Below are positions 42,643 through 55,279 of a DNA stretch of 64,000 nucleotides, piece by piece. A program made the position numbers and the translations under genes. The notes beneath the pieces are model-generated. The model worked only from the letters and a program-made list of their open reading frames with translations. It was not told the origin of the DNA and made no database searches. The DNA is from Epithemia pelagica (Eukaryota; Bacillariophyta; Bacillariophyceae; Surirellales; Surirellaceae): assembly GCA_946965045.2 (NCBI GenBank), contig OX337233.1:1240001-1304000 (forward strand), given 5' to 3'. The first letter of the stretch is position 1. Each line of letters starts with the position of its first letter.

Positions 42643-44805
42643 GCACAATGAAATATGCGAACTCCGAATGTAAAAATCACAGAGCTGATGGAGCAAAGTT
42701 GTTGCTTTCTCGTCGTGAGTCGTGACACGCAGTTGATGGTTCTCATGGTGCATGGTGCACTCTGCACTCTTATGAGTAATGAAGAACATGGCTCTTTGTG
42801 ACTTTTACGACTCTCATGTAAAATGCAATGACCCTCGCTATCAGTGTAAAAAAGATGCAACAATTTTCATCGGTAATCGGTATAAGGTATTATGAGCACC
42901 TCTGGGTTTGACATGATACCGATTGAGATGCTGGGCAAGCATCAAAATGCAAAAGAACCAAAGGATTTTATGAGAGGATCAACCATCGAAGTTTGTGTTT
43001 GGAGAGTTGATCCAAGTTCATGACAGACAGACGGCAGTAAGCCACGGGAGAAACCGACATCGTTGACAAGTTTCGGAACAAGTATAGTAGGAGGCACCAT
43101 GATGTTCCAGTACCGAGTGATATGACCACCATAAAACCATCATCGACTTGCAGATAGAGAGTTGTATGATTCAATGATATGCACCGAATTACGGAGCTCC
43201 GAATGCGGCAGTCATCAAAAGTGAAGATTGATGCCAACCGGCATCTGAAATCTGGGAATGCACAATGAAATATGCGAACTCCGAATGTAAAAATCACAGA
43301 GCTGATGGAGCAAAGTTGTTGCTTTCTCGTCGTGAGTCGTGACACGCAGTTGATGGTTCTCGTGGTGCATGGTGCACTCTGCACTCTTATGAGTAATGAA
43401 GAACGTGGCTCTTTGTGACTTTTATGACTCTTATGTAAAATGCAATGACCCTCGCTATCAGTGTAAAAAGATGCAACAATAACCATCGGTAATCGGTATC
43501 AGGTATTATCAGCACCTCTGGGTTTGATATGAAACCGATTGAGACGCTGGGCAAGCATCAAAATGCAAAAGAACCAAAGGATTTTATGAGAGGATCAACC
43601 ATCGAAGTTTGTGTTTGGAGAGTTGATCCAAGTTCATGACAGACGGCAGTAAGCCACGGGAGAAACCGACATCGTTGACAAGTTTCGGAACAAGTATAGT
43701 AGGAGGCACCATGATGTTCCAGTACCGAGTGATATGACCACCATAAAACCATCATCGACTTGCAGATAGAGAGTTGTATGATTCAATGATATGCACCGAA
43801 TTGCGGAGCTCCGAATGCGGCAGTCGTCAGAAGTGAAGATTGATGCCAACCGGCATCTGAAAATCTGGGAATGCACAATGAAATATGCGAACTCCGTATG
43901 TAAAAATCACAGAGCTGATGGAGCAAAGTTGTTGCTTTCTCGTCGTGAGTCGTGACACGCAGTTGATGGTTCTCGTGGTGCATGGTGCACTCTGCACTCT
44001 TATGAGTAATGAAGAACATGGCTCTTTGTGACTTTTATGACTCTTATGTAAAATGCAATGACCCTCGCTATCAGTGTAAAAAGATGCAACAATAACCATC
44101 GGTAATCGGTATAAGGTATTATGAGCACCTCTGGGTTTGATATGATACCGATTGAGATGCTGGGCAAGCATCAAAATGCAAAAGAACCAAAGGATTTTAT
44201 GAGAGGATCAACCATCGAAGTTTGTGTTTGGAGAGTTGATCCAAGTTCATGACAGACGGCAGTAAGCCACGGGAGAAACCGACATCGTTGACAAGTTTCG
44301 GAACAAGTATAGTAGGAGGCACCATGATGTTCCAGTACCGAGTGATATGACCACCATAAAACCATCATCGACTTGCAGATAGAGAGTTGTATGATTCAAT
44401 GATATGCACCGAATTGCGGAGCTCCGAATGCGGCAGTCGTCAGAAGTGAAGATTGATGCCAACCGGCATCTGAAAATCTGGGAATGCACAATGAAATATG
44501 CGAACTCCGTATGTAAAAATCACAGAGCTGATGGAGCAAAGTTGTTGCTTTCTCGTCGTGAGTCGTGACACGCAGTTGATGGTTCTCGTGGTGCATGGTG
44601 CACTCTGCACTCTTATGAGTAATGAAGAACATGGCTCTTTGTGACTTTTATGACTCTTATGTAAAATGCAATGACCCTCGCTATCAGTGTAAAAAGATGC
44701 AACAATAACCATCGGTAATCGGTATAAGGTATTATGAGCACCTCTGGGTTTGATATGATACCGATTGAGATGCTGGGCAAGCATCAAAATGCAAAAGAGC
44801 CAAAG
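42643..44805. repeat. 613-bp tandem array, about 3.5 units
   Basis: The phrase GCACAATGAAATATGCGAAC recurs at 42,643, 43,260, 43,873 and 44,486, giving periods of 617, 613 and 613 bp. The 4-bp difference comes from an extra GACA. The last two units are almost identical; the first is partial. Each unit ends with about 130 bp (ATAACCATCGGTAATCGGTA...GCAAGCATCAAAATGC) that is also the first 44 codons of the copia frame at 26,772-26,905. The array starts 82 bp upstream of the vWD gene start codon. Confidence 0.95.
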
Positions 44806-44830
44806 GGCATCGGTCAATTGACCAAATTTT

Positions 44831-45446
44831 TAGAGGTGGCTCCAGCAACAGCTCATCTCTGCTGGAGCTAGGTAAGCGCTGGAGACGTCTCTGCTGGAGC
44901 TAGGTAAGCGCGTGCGCTGGAGAAAAGACTACCTGTGCTACCATGATGAAAATACTTAGCTACTCCTAGAAGCTAGTGAATCTATCTTGTGGTGAGAACA
45001 CATGTTCCCAATTTTCACGTAAAAAAGGTAAATCTGTAACGGTGGAAGGGTCCAGTGATGCTTGTTTCGCAGATGTGATCAGTCCTGCAATACTGAACGA
45101 CCTTTCGGAAGAGGCAGCAGTCGCAGGCAATGCAAGATATTTTCTTGCTAGGCACCAAATGTTGGGATCTTGACTTACTTTCATCTTCCACATGATGCTC
45201 TTCCACCTTTGATGAGTCATCATTATCATTGCAATCAGACATTGTGGAAGGCAGTGTGGAGCAAATGAATGGCATAGGGTCAGTCATGACCAGTGCGGAG
45301 CAAATGAATGACATGCAACAGTCAGAGACCAATGTAGCGCTTACCTGCTTACCTTTCCAGCAACAGAAAATCTCTGCTGGAGTTTCTCCAGCGCTGGAGC
45401 TCCAGCGCTGGAGCTTCGCGTCCGCTTACCGCTGGAGCCACCTCTA
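44831..45446 (-). mobile_element. hAT-derived element, copy 2, with 8-bp TSD
   Basis: Same 616-bp element as at 26,919-27,534, with the same TAGAGGTGGCTCCAGC termini and the same CAAATTTT target-site duplication (44,823-44,830; 45,447-45,454). Identical TSDs mean the two copies moved as part of the larger block, not by separate hAT insertions. The minus frame 44,966-45,229 encodes the hAT dimerisation remnant. Confidence 0.9.
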
Positions 45447-45573
45447 CAAATTTTGTCCGATGCCCGATAAAATAGATATCCTTATGCCTTATGCCCATTA
45501 CCTCGGTTTTGTTGGCCAAGTCGCGGTAAAGTCGCGCCTTCTGATGGCCATTTGGCCGACAATTTTGCGATGA

Positions 45574-45840
45574 CTAGTGTCTAGTCTACCTCCGGGTACC
45601 CTACGTAGAAAGCCTAGGAGTACCAGAAATTCAAATCTGGAACATAAATTTTTCTTTAAAAAGTTTGGCCGATTCGACCACTGAACATATAAAAAATTCC
45701 TCATATTCGATTTCCTGTAGAGAATTTTTACCCCAAGCCTTGAAAACCACTTTGAAAATTGAGTGATTTTCCTTTGCGTAGGAAAATGTACTGGGGTATA
45801 CTTGTCCTCACCATGAGGACAGCGGTAGACTAGACACTAG
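45574..45840. mobile_element. 267-bp MITE-like element, copy 2
   Basis: Second copy of the small element with 17-bp inverted ends CTAGTGTCTAGTCTACC. It differs from copy 1 by a few bases. Confidence 0.75.
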
Positions 45841-45945
45841 AAACTAGAAATAGTCGACGTCGGTAGCTCCGTAGTAATTGACAATGATCCGCGTCTTGAA
45901 AATTATGTTGGCCGACTGGCCATCAGAATTTCTGGTAGGCTAGCT

Positions 45946-47123
45946 ACGTACAGACCAGATTCGGCAATGGAATCATACTAACTGCAACAGACCATATCTA
46001 GTTGTGTCTACGAGTGCCTACTAGCTAGAGCAATGCAATCAAACGGTTGCTGGCAATAGAGTAACTTACCGTAGATGATACAGACTGTCTCTCTTGTGGT
46101 TGTTACTACATTTTGTAGAACAGAAAAGGGAAAGGATGAAAAATCAGAGCCCATACCATTTAAAGGTCGATTTGAGGATGCCCCAGGAAAGAGGCACATC
46201 CGGCAGGATCCCTTGCCAGCACCACCCATGCCACCAGTGGATCAACAACCAACCATGGAGATGTATGGGGTATGGCGTAAGTGTCGAATGATACAACAGT
46301 GCAGTCCAATTTAGAACTGTTCTACGGTTAGCCGGACTCTTTGCTTCCCTGTAGGGTTTAAACTAGCCATGTTGATTGATGAGGATTCATCTACTGGCAA
46401 CTGATGGAAATAGCAATACATGAACAAGGCAGACACTATAGCTATACATGACACTGGGAGTAGGCAGAGAAGGTTGATACCTCGTACATTAGCTACCAGA
46501 AACACTCTTGTTTCTCGTCGGGGCCAAGGATCTCCCGGACTCAAAGTATGTGGATTGCCACCACGGAATGGTAAAGTGGGAGACAAAAATGATGGATTTG
46601 GTCCCAGTGGCTCGGAGTCAAAGATAAATGACCATGCAAAAGAAAACAAACACATGAGTCATCCCACGATTCCACCATTGTGTCGGAAGGTGAACAGTAG
46701 CTATTGTAGACATTCTGATGACTCGAAGTATGGAAACAAGAGGCTGCGATCAACAGTAGACCTTTCACTGTATCCACAACCCTTGCCATGTTGGTTTTAT
46801 AGCCATCATCGGAATACTGGTCCTTGAGCCAAATTGAGCCCAAGCCAATGGAGTACTTTGTTTCACTCAAAAACTTGAAATCTCCTTTGTGACGACGGGT
46901 AGTTTTCGCAACTAAGCCATAGTCTTCCTGTATCGGAAGTAGAAAGATTCCAAATTCCATGCCCTACATACGTAGCTGGTACATTTCTTTACATACGTAA
47001 ATATACGTAGACTAGTACTGGATGGTCGCTGTGGCCATCAATACTTCTACAAAACACATCATCGGCGTGACGAGTGACGAGTGACGAGAGGTCAGTCGGT
47101 CGCTCATCTCGTCTCCAACGTAA
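45946..47123. other. Intergenic, no gene recognised
   Basis: The flank between the duplicated block and the LINE. Minus frames at 46,311-46,960 and a plus frame at 46,075-46,314 lack a recognisable domain and have no consistent splice structure. They may be remnants of an old element. Confidence 0.4.
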
Positions 47124-47143
47124 TTTCGGAATTGCGTTCGCCT
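47124..47143 (+). repeat. LINE target-site duplication, left copy
   Basis: Perfect 20-bp match to 55,023-55,042, defining the left boundary of the insertion. Confidence 0.93.
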
Positions 47144-47274
47144 ATAATTTCAAGATCGAACGATTTTGAAAGCCTTGATTTGCGCGCGAAAAGTTGATAG
47201 CATTGGTTCTACGGTGTTTAAGTACTAGATCTACGTAGAGAAGCGGCTCTAAGCCTCTGCAACGCGGTTTCACC

Positions 47275-49014
47275 ATGGCAGAACCGCCTCCTCAAGACAA
47301 CGCTCCAATTGACAACGCATCCTTCGAAACTCAACAAGCTGATAACCATCCGACGTCGTATGAAGGCGAAGAACGCGAATATACGGTTAAGTTTCTGTTC
47401 CGTCCGAAACAAGGTAAAGAAAACGAAGTCGTAACCCACCACTACGCTATTCTACAGACAATCACTCAAGTTTATCCCGAAGTCAAGCTCTGGAACAACA
47501 ACGGAGAAATGATGAAGAAGAAACGCCTAGACTCTATCAAGAACTACAACGAGTATAAGCGGAGTTTCAACCTCCACTACTCGAAGGGCAACAAGATTAA
47601 ACATCGCACGCCTATTTATATCGTTATTCATCGAATCACTTCCAAGATTCCCATCGGGGAAATCAGACGTCATACGGCAATCGCTTCTCTTCTCTCTAAA
47701 ATCCGAGCTCGAATGAACGTCCATCAGTGGACAGAAGACGACGTGCACATCTCCAACCTAGGCTTTTTCGTTGGGTTCAACCCAAGCAATATTCTTAGCG
47801 ATCAAATGACCGAACTCGTCAAGTCTCGTATCTGCCAAGTAACTGGCATAGAGAAAAAGAAGATCCCCAAGTTCACATGCGGCCTTGCTTCACCATTCAC
47901 AATAAACCGTCACGGAAGGCGTATCTCTACGAGAGCTTTTGATGTCCAATGCCAACAGAAGGATGCTCGTACTCTAATCCGTCTCATGCAACAGTCCTAC
48001 ACCGACGACGCGAGTTTTGTATTTCACAAGATTCGTCATACTCCCAACAGCGCTGTCTACACTTGCGCGTTGATCAGCCAAAACAACTTTCTGCAGCAAA
48101 TTTGCGTGGTTCCAATCACAGGCGTGAGCCATGAAGTTATGTGGTACCTAGAACCGCATCTTCTCGATATGGAAGGCGTTCACATGGTGGCTCTTCACAG
48201 AGACTCAGAAACACTAGGCCGCTGGAATATCCATACTACCATCGAAGATTTTCGCCTTGTCATCAACCTTATCCGAGACAGTCTTTCAAATGTGGTATAT
48301 CAAGCGACGCATGAACAAGGACTACCGGAATCACCATACGATCATGAACCAGGCTTGGCTTTCAGAAACCCAAGACTCAACGCAGGCTTTGACGAAGAGG
48401 AAGACGATTCTACCGACGACGGATCCTTTGAAACTTACCTTTCAGCGTGTACATCGGTCTACACTGTAGAAGATGATACTGAAGAAGAATCGGAAACAGT
48501 GCTACGATGTGCCCCGACGATTAACTCGCGCCCAGCTACATAAGCATGGACTACTCCCCTGCCTATTGAGACTGTAGTTGCATCCAGTACGACAACAACA
48601 CCCAGTCAAGTGAGTCAAGAAGAATATGATAGACTCCGTAACAGCCATGATCGTCTGATTGATGAGATGGCTGAACTAAAATCAAAATTCGCACAACTTA
48701 TTGAGATTCAGAAACAGAGTTCCACCGAAAGCGTCCAGCCACCACCGCCACCTGCCCCAGACATCCGAGAAGTGATCAGGACTATGATTCAAGAAATGGG
48801 AAATCTCCCGAATTCCGACTCTACAACCAATTCGTCCGTCTCTACAAATGAGCGGACAACTAGCAGGAACGAAGACGCCATTCAAGAGCAGTCTATGGAA
48901 AGTTCCGACCAACAGGCCACGTCCCCAGTTGACGTGAGCATGGTGCAAGAAGCCGCATCCCTGCCATCGGATACGTCCTTGCCCAATTTGAGCCACATCA
49001 GTCATGATGGATAG
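47275..49014 (+). pseudogene. LINE ORF1 protein, one internal TAA
   Basis: ATG 47,275 has a good context (accATGGCA). The frame reads 422 codons to TAA at 48,541-48,543, then continues in the same phase to TAG at 49,012-49,014 (about 578 residues). The first part looks globular (EYTVKFLFRPKQGKENEVVTH; KTFTCGLASP-like middle). After the stop comes a coiled coil (QEEYDRLRNSHDRLIDEMAEL) and a Ser/Thr/Gln-rich tail. The coiled coil belongs to ORF1-type proteins that trimerise and bind element RNA. The TAA is probably a CAA-to-TAA change. The end overlaps the ORF2 start by 11 bp. Confidence 0.75.
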
Positions 49015-52000
49015 TTTCACTCCGAACGTTAACAATTTACTAAGATACAACGACAACTCCTACTTGCCTTATGACTTTGATACAAACGACACAGAACCTG
49101 ATACACACCAAACCGATAGCACAAATACGACCAACTCTGTAGTACCGGTCGCGAACGACAACGACACAACACAAAACCACAATGATACAACACCAAACAA
49201 CAACCCTGGAAACTCTAGTGACACCAGCCAAGAACAACACACCGAAAATCCGTCCCCAACTCAGTTGAACGTACACCGTAACCTGGCTAGCAACGGCTTC
49301 ATTGGATCTAGACTACCTCAAGAAAAACCGGACAACACCTTCCGACTCTTCGGTGCAAACACCAATGGCTTCAATATACAAGCAGACGGAGGCGACTTCT
49401 CCGAATTTTGTGAAGAAATGTACCAACTGGATGTTGATATGTGGGGCAATTTTGAAATCAATATCGACACCACTAACCCAAGAGCAAGAAACATTCTACA
49501 TTCCACAACAAGGCGTCAATTTGAACACTCAAGAATGTCGTTCGGCAGCTCTTCCATCTCATCCCCTCGTAATTCATTCTACAAACCAGGAGGGACGTTA
49601 ATTGCATCTCAGGGAAACGCAACGGGGCGTATTGTAAAACAAGGCTCGGATGACCTTGGTCGATGGAGCTATCAGATTTTATCTTGCAGAAACCATCGAA
49701 CAATCACCGCGATTTCAGCTTATCAGACATGCAAACAAAGCCTGGTAGACGAAACAACAAACCGCAGGAAATTGTTCACTACAACAGCCCAACAAACAAG
49801 CATGCTACAGCAAACAAACCGATACGAGTCACCACGGACTGCATTCATTACAGACCTAATACTCTTCATCAAGGAACAACAAGAAAAGAACTCGGGTATA
49901 CTGTTGTTCGGTGATTTCAACGAAGCCTTGAGTGATGTGTCCGAAAACATCTCAAAACTCTGTTCCGATTGTCACCTCTGCGATCTTATGCTGAGACTAA
50001 CAGGACGTACAAATTTTGCAACTCATGTGAATGGCTCGAAACGAATCGACTACGTGTTATGCTCTGATTGGATCTCTAACGCTGCACAACGGGGTTGCTA
50101 TGAACCGTTCGGTCACAGAACTAAAGGAGACCACCGCAGTTTTATGGTCGACTTTGATACTACCCTTCTTTTCGGGAATGAGACCCAACCACTAGGTCCA
50201 ATAGCGACACGCGAGTTCACAAGCAAAGACAAGAGTGCTAACCGGACATATATACATCAAAAGTATCACTTCTTGACCCAACACAACTTTGGAGCTCGTC
50301 TTAGCGCTCTAAAAGATTCATGGGACCCATTGATAGCAGAGCAACTGGACCGAGATTTCCAACGTAGCGGTAAGGCTGCTGCCAAACGATGCAAGAAAAA
50401 GCCTACGAATACAGCATACGTGAAAGCACTGGCCGAACTACGGGTGAAGAAGAACATTTTGCTCAAAGCAATCTCGCAATATCGATTGCGAAGATCATAC
50501 GCAGAAGGGATACAACACTGCCTCGACAAAGGGATAGAATTCTCGATTCCGGACACTCTAGAAGAATGTCAAACTCAACTTCGATCGTTTCAACGACAGA
50601 TTACAGAGATAACGAAGACGGCAATCAATAGACGAGTAAATGAACAAAAGGAGAAACTTCAATCCGCCGAACAATCTGGAGACCATTCTACAGCCAAAGC
50701 AATCCGACATCGCCTAGCCGCAGAGCAAACCAAGCAGATGTATCAAAAATTACGACAATGTCGTGGCCAAGAGAGAGCGGGCATTACAAGACTGACAGTT
50801 CCGACGGACCCAAGCACTACAGAATACGAATCGAATCAGGACTGGATTACGATTGATACGCCTGCCAAAATTGAAGAACGGCTGCTGCAGAGGAACCAAC
50901 GGCATTTTGGCCAAGCAAGTAACACCTTTCCTACAACCCCACCATTCTCAGAATGGGTCGATTGGGGAGCTTCAACGCATACCTCGGAATTGATTCTGGA
51001 AGGGACCTGGCAAAGCGAAGAATTGGATGACCTGTCGCAGAGTCTCGTCAAACATATGAAGGCAAGAACGGAACTCGACTCTATCAAATCAACAATCAGT
51101 CAGGCTGAATGGGTTGGCAAAATACGAAGCTGGCCTGAATCTACCTCTACATCACCATCTGGTTTTCATTTGAGCCACAGTAAAGCACTCATCAATGGAC
51201 ATGACCTTGATCCCATGTCACCTGAAGGACGTGAGCTGGAACATATGAGGACGACCCTTATCGAATGGCAAGTCGATCTTATCAACGTGGCAATTACGAA
51301 TCCACATTCTTATGAACGATGGCAGCATGTGGTCAACGTTATGATTCTAAAAGAACCTGACAACTACAAGATTAACAGGTTACGAGTCATTCATTTATAT
51401 GAACAAGACTACAACCTCATCCTTGCAATCAAATGGCGTGACCTTATTCGTCAGAGCACCAATAAACAACTGCTTCACCCAACCCAATTTGGAGGTGTCC
51501 TTGGTCGAGACGCTGTAATACCGACGTTGATTGAAGAACTCCAGTATGAGATTTCTTGGGCAAGCAAGAGACCCTTGGTGCATCTAGACTATGACGCCAC
51601 TGCTTGCTACGATCGGATTACTATGAACCTCGGGAGCTTGGTATCCCGCAGTTTTGGGCAACATCGTTCCATCGCATTCATCAATGCTCGGACCCTTGAA
51701 GAGGCCAAGTATTACCTCAAAACCCAGTTAGGCGTCTCGGAACGCCACTACAAGCACTGTCTCCTGTATCCAATATACGGCTCTGGACAAGGAGCAGGAA
51801 ACTCTCCTGCTCTTTGGTGTGTCATCAGTACCATGCTCTTTGAAACGTACGACGAGTCGGCATACGGCGCCTTGTTCAGCTCACCGGATTGCAAACTAAC
51901 CACCAAAGTTTTCATGGTCGGTTTCGTTGACGATACAAGGGGTAGCGTGAATGACTTTCACCTACCAACTCCAGCCCCATTGGAACACTATATTGATCGA

Positions 52001-54912
52001 GCTACATCTGACGCCCGGAGGTGGAATTCTATTCTTGGACTATCAGGAGGTGCTCTGAATAACCGCAAATGCTCCTACCATTTCCTACATTACACGTTTA
52101 CCATGGATGGCCTTGCCACTCCTACTGCTGGAAGCTTCGGCCCATCAATTACAATTCAATTTACACCATCGGAACAGCCACAAGCTCTGAGACAATTGTC
52201 CGCATTTGCTAGTCACAAGACTCTCGGAGTACAAAAAGCTCCCGCCTCCACAAACAAGAGTCTCTATGAAGCCTTGCAAAAGAAAAATAGAGCACATGCA
52301 CAGGTCATGGCCCGAAGTCCGTTTACTAAACGCGACGCTTGGGCATACTACCACTCAATCTACCTGCCCAGCATTACCTATCCATTTCCCTCCTCCACAA
52401 TCTCCAACGAGAACTGTGACAAACTAAAACGGCTGTTCAAATCTGCCTTCCTCCCCAAATATGGCTACAACCGTAACATGCCGAACGCCGTAGTGTATGG
52501 TCCTACGGAATATGGTGGCTTGGGACTGCGAACTCTATCTACCGAACGAAGCATTTCCCAGATTTATACTTTTCTTGCTTGCCTTCGGTCACCTGGCGTT
52601 GCTTCTGATTTGTCTCAGATAACTGTGTCCTGGGGCCAATGCCTTGCCGGTACTAGTTTTTCCATTCTATCGAACCCTCATCCATCCCTTCCCTATTTGG
52701 AACCAATGGTGTGGCTGCCTCAAGTACGCGAGTTTCTTGCAAAAATTGATGGTGGAATTGAGCTGTCAAACGACTTCATCCCTCAACTACAACGCACCAA
52801 TGACAAATTTCTTATGGATAAGGCGATTACAGGGATTTTTACGGATTTGGAACTACAACTTGTGAACGCTTGCCGTTTGTACCTCGGCGTAACACTCCTG
52901 AGCGACATCACAAACCCAAAAGGAGACTTGGTCGAATCCTTTGCACTACAGGGACTGGCTCCGTCAACTTCTACTGAGAAAGGGTTACGCCCGTATCAAG
53001 AGAGACCTAGCACTTGTGCTTGGACTCTATGGCAAAAACTCTTAGAGCAATTCACGACGCTTTCGTTTCGTGGCCTCACTCTGGAAACTCCCCTTGGTAA
53101 ATGGCTCGTGACGGGTCCCAATACACACCGACTATGGAAAGAATACCTTGTCCCGAGCGAAGCTATGCTGTATCGAACAAACAACAACGGTTACACATTG
53201 TGCATGTATGTACATTCATCCTTCGTACCGACGACACTGACAACACAACAGCTTCCTACAACTGCAATCCCAGTAAGACCGTTCCTAACGCCGTCGGGTA
53301 TACACTTCTGCCTTACCAATCTGCACCCGACACAACTACTGCCCCTCGATTACCCACATTCGAGTTGTTTGTGAAAGACTTACCTACATGGGAACGACAA
53401 CTCCTTCACGGATTTCGTCTCCTGTGCTACATGGACTACCTTCTCACTGTCTTGAACACTTCCGAGACACTTTCCCTTGTCGCTTGTAGTGACGGGTCAG
53501 CTCCCCAATTCACTGGCACTTTTGGTTGTATCTGCAGCACCGACGATGGATCCCGTATATTTGGCCTCAATGGCCCCGCACCTGGCTACCGTTCAAATTC
53601 TTTCCGAGCCGAAAGCTACGGCTTCCTTGCTTTGCTCCGTGTGCTTATTCGGTTGTGCGAATATCATGCCTACAATTTACCTCCATCCCTAATAATCTAC
53701 ACCGATTCCGAAAGTCTTCTGAAGACGATCTCTAAGAGACTGGAATGGACTCTGGACTTCCCTTATAGCACTATGCATCCGGATTGGGATTTACAGCAGA
53801 GTATTACCTCTTCTCTACGGCAATTTACCACCATGCCAGCCGCGGTTCATGTCAAGGGACATCAAGACCGCTACGCTCCGTTCGATACTCTTTCTCTACC
53901 AGCCCAGCTCAACGTTGAAGCGGATACGTTAGCAGCTGAATACGTCTATTCAGACGAGGTATCCCACACTCACGCCCCTCTGATCACTGGCTCTACTGCC
54001 ACTTTGCGAACTCCCAAAGGTACAATCCACTCCAACTATAGATCTGTTCTCCGGCATCTTGCCCACGATCCTACGATCCGCCATTATCTCTGTAACAAGT
54101 TCAAGTGGACTCCTACGGTTCTTGATGAGATTGATTGGACATCTCATGGGACTGCCAATCGAGCGTTTTTCTCCCGTCGTCACTTTATATCCAAATTCAT
54201 CTTCGAATGGCTTCCCCTCGGAAATCTTAAATCCCGATACGCAGAATACTATGTCGATCATTGCCCGGCTTGCTCTACTCCAATTCTTGAGGATGCAGAG
54301 CACTTTCTTCGGTGCCCTAGTCGGCGCTCCTGGACCGGACCTATGATGGACGATCTTCGCTCACACTGGGACACTCAATCTGTCGATCCGCAACTTCAGA
54401 CCCTGTTTTCTGACTCGCTTCTCCACTGGCTCTCAGATACTCCTCTTCCCAAATCTTATCCCAACTATCTCCAACCACTCATCACCTCCCAAACCATCAT
54501 TGGATGGAAACAAATGTTTTACGGCCGCCTCAGTCTCTACTGGGTCCGCCTCCAAGATTCTTATCTCCTCTCTCAGGATTTTCACTCACCCAAACTGCGA
54601 GGATCTCTCTTTGTTTCTGGTTCGATCAAGATCCTATGGGCACACTTGCACAAACTTTGGATTAAACGCAACGAAGACACCCATGGTTCCAACCCTGAAA
54701 CTCAAGAAGTCGCAGCTTATGCCCAGGCTCAACGCGAAGTAGAGGCGCTGTATGATATGCGCCACCTTGTACAACCTTCCGACCACTCTCTTTTCTATTC
54801 ATCCCTCGAACAACACTTTGCCACCGACACTACTTCCATCTCTCTCCGATCATGGATCAATACATGGCGTCCCGTCATTCATCGCTCTGCACACTACAAT
54901 ATAGCTATCTAA
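49004..54912 (+). pseudogene. LINE ORF2: endonuclease, reverse transcriptase, RNase H; one frameshift
   Basis: Begins ATGATGG overlapping ORF1 and reads 1,456 codons to 53,374. The RNase H part continues in another frame, open from 53,101 to 54,912, so a single indel lies about 53,200-53,280. Endonuclease motifs: FGANTNGFN, FGDFNEAL, KRIDYVLCS, KGDHRSF. Reverse transcriptase: TSPSGFHLSHSKALI, HLDYDATACYDRI, GSGQGAGNSPALW, GFVDDTRGS. RNase H: ACSDGSAPQF, FRAESYGFL, IYTDSESLL, VKGHQDRY with VEADTLA. A zinc knuckle (CPACSTPILEDAEHFLRCP) closes the protein. The catalytic FVDDT is shared with the minus-strand LINE, so both belong to related lineages. Confidence 0.9.
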
Positions 54913-55022
54913 CACGCTGCCCAGCGCACTGGTAGTTAGTCCTCGCCCTCCCGGGCCCGGCGCGTCGGTCGGCTCACTCCGCGCGGGTGAGTGCGGCAGC
55001 GTTAAAATAGACTATAGTTTTT

Positions 55023-55042
55023 TTTCGGAATTGCGTTCGCCT
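55023..55042 (+). repeat. LINE target-site duplication, right copy
   Basis: Perfect 20-bp match to 47,124-47,143; preceded by the T-run ending the element. Confidence 0.93.
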
Positions 55043-55177
55043 GCGTTCGCTTGTTCGCCCTCCCAGTCCCTCCGCCAACCGCCAAACGCCAAACCCAAAT
55101 CGACTACTCAACTCATGGCGCCCAGTTTATCCTTCGATCCGCTCATCGCTAGCCACAGCTTTGTAATATGTAACATG

Positions 55178-55227
55178 TAACGCTGCCCGGTGACTTCGTT
55201 GTTGGTACGGCAGCGTTAAAATAGACT
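55178..55227 (+). repeat. Solo copy of the LINE 3'-terminal hairpin
   Basis: TAACGCTGCCCGGTGAC...GGCAGCGTTAAAATAGACT repeats the inverted arms and the exact GGCAGCGTTAAAATAGACT end of the LINE (54,995-55,013), with a different and shorter loop. This looks like an extremely 5'-truncated relative or a short element parasitising LINE machinery. Confidence 0.7.
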
Positions 55228-55279
55228 GGTTATTTTATGGAACGCTGCTACTGCTACGCACCTAGGTCATTATTGTATA

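Larger units (their letters stand above)
44684..45945. repeat. 1.26-kb duplicated block, copy 2
   Basis: Almost identical to 26,772-28,034. It starts inside the last unit of the 613-bp array and ends at GGTAGGCTAGCT. It contains the second hAT derivative and the second 268-bp MITE-like element. Confidence 0.92.
47144..55022 (+). mobile_element. Nearly complete LINE with 20-bp target-site duplication
   Basis: Flanked by TTTCGGAATTGCGTTCGCCT at 47,124-47,143 and 55,023-55,042, a perfect 20-bp direct repeat that is the signature of target-primed reverse transcription. The element is 7.9 kb: a 130-bp 5' leader, ORF1, ORF2, and a 3' end with inverted CGCTGCC / GGCAGCG arms followed by GTTAAAATAGACTATAG and a T-run. 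It has one stop in ORF1 and one frameshift in ORF2 but is otherwise full length, so insertion was recent. Confidence 0.93.

Noticed and set aside
42643..44805. CRISPR-like array because of regular repeats
   Set aside because: Repeat units are 613 bp with no spacer structure, and the window is eukaryotic.
42603..44817. Repeated minus-strand frames of 65-125 codons in the tandem array, seemingly a gene family
   Set aside because: They are copies of the same repeat unit; frames shift between units and only the copia-leader part matches anything.
46311..46960. Transposase remnant upstream of the second LINE
   Set aside because: No catalytic motif or terminal repeats could be recognised.
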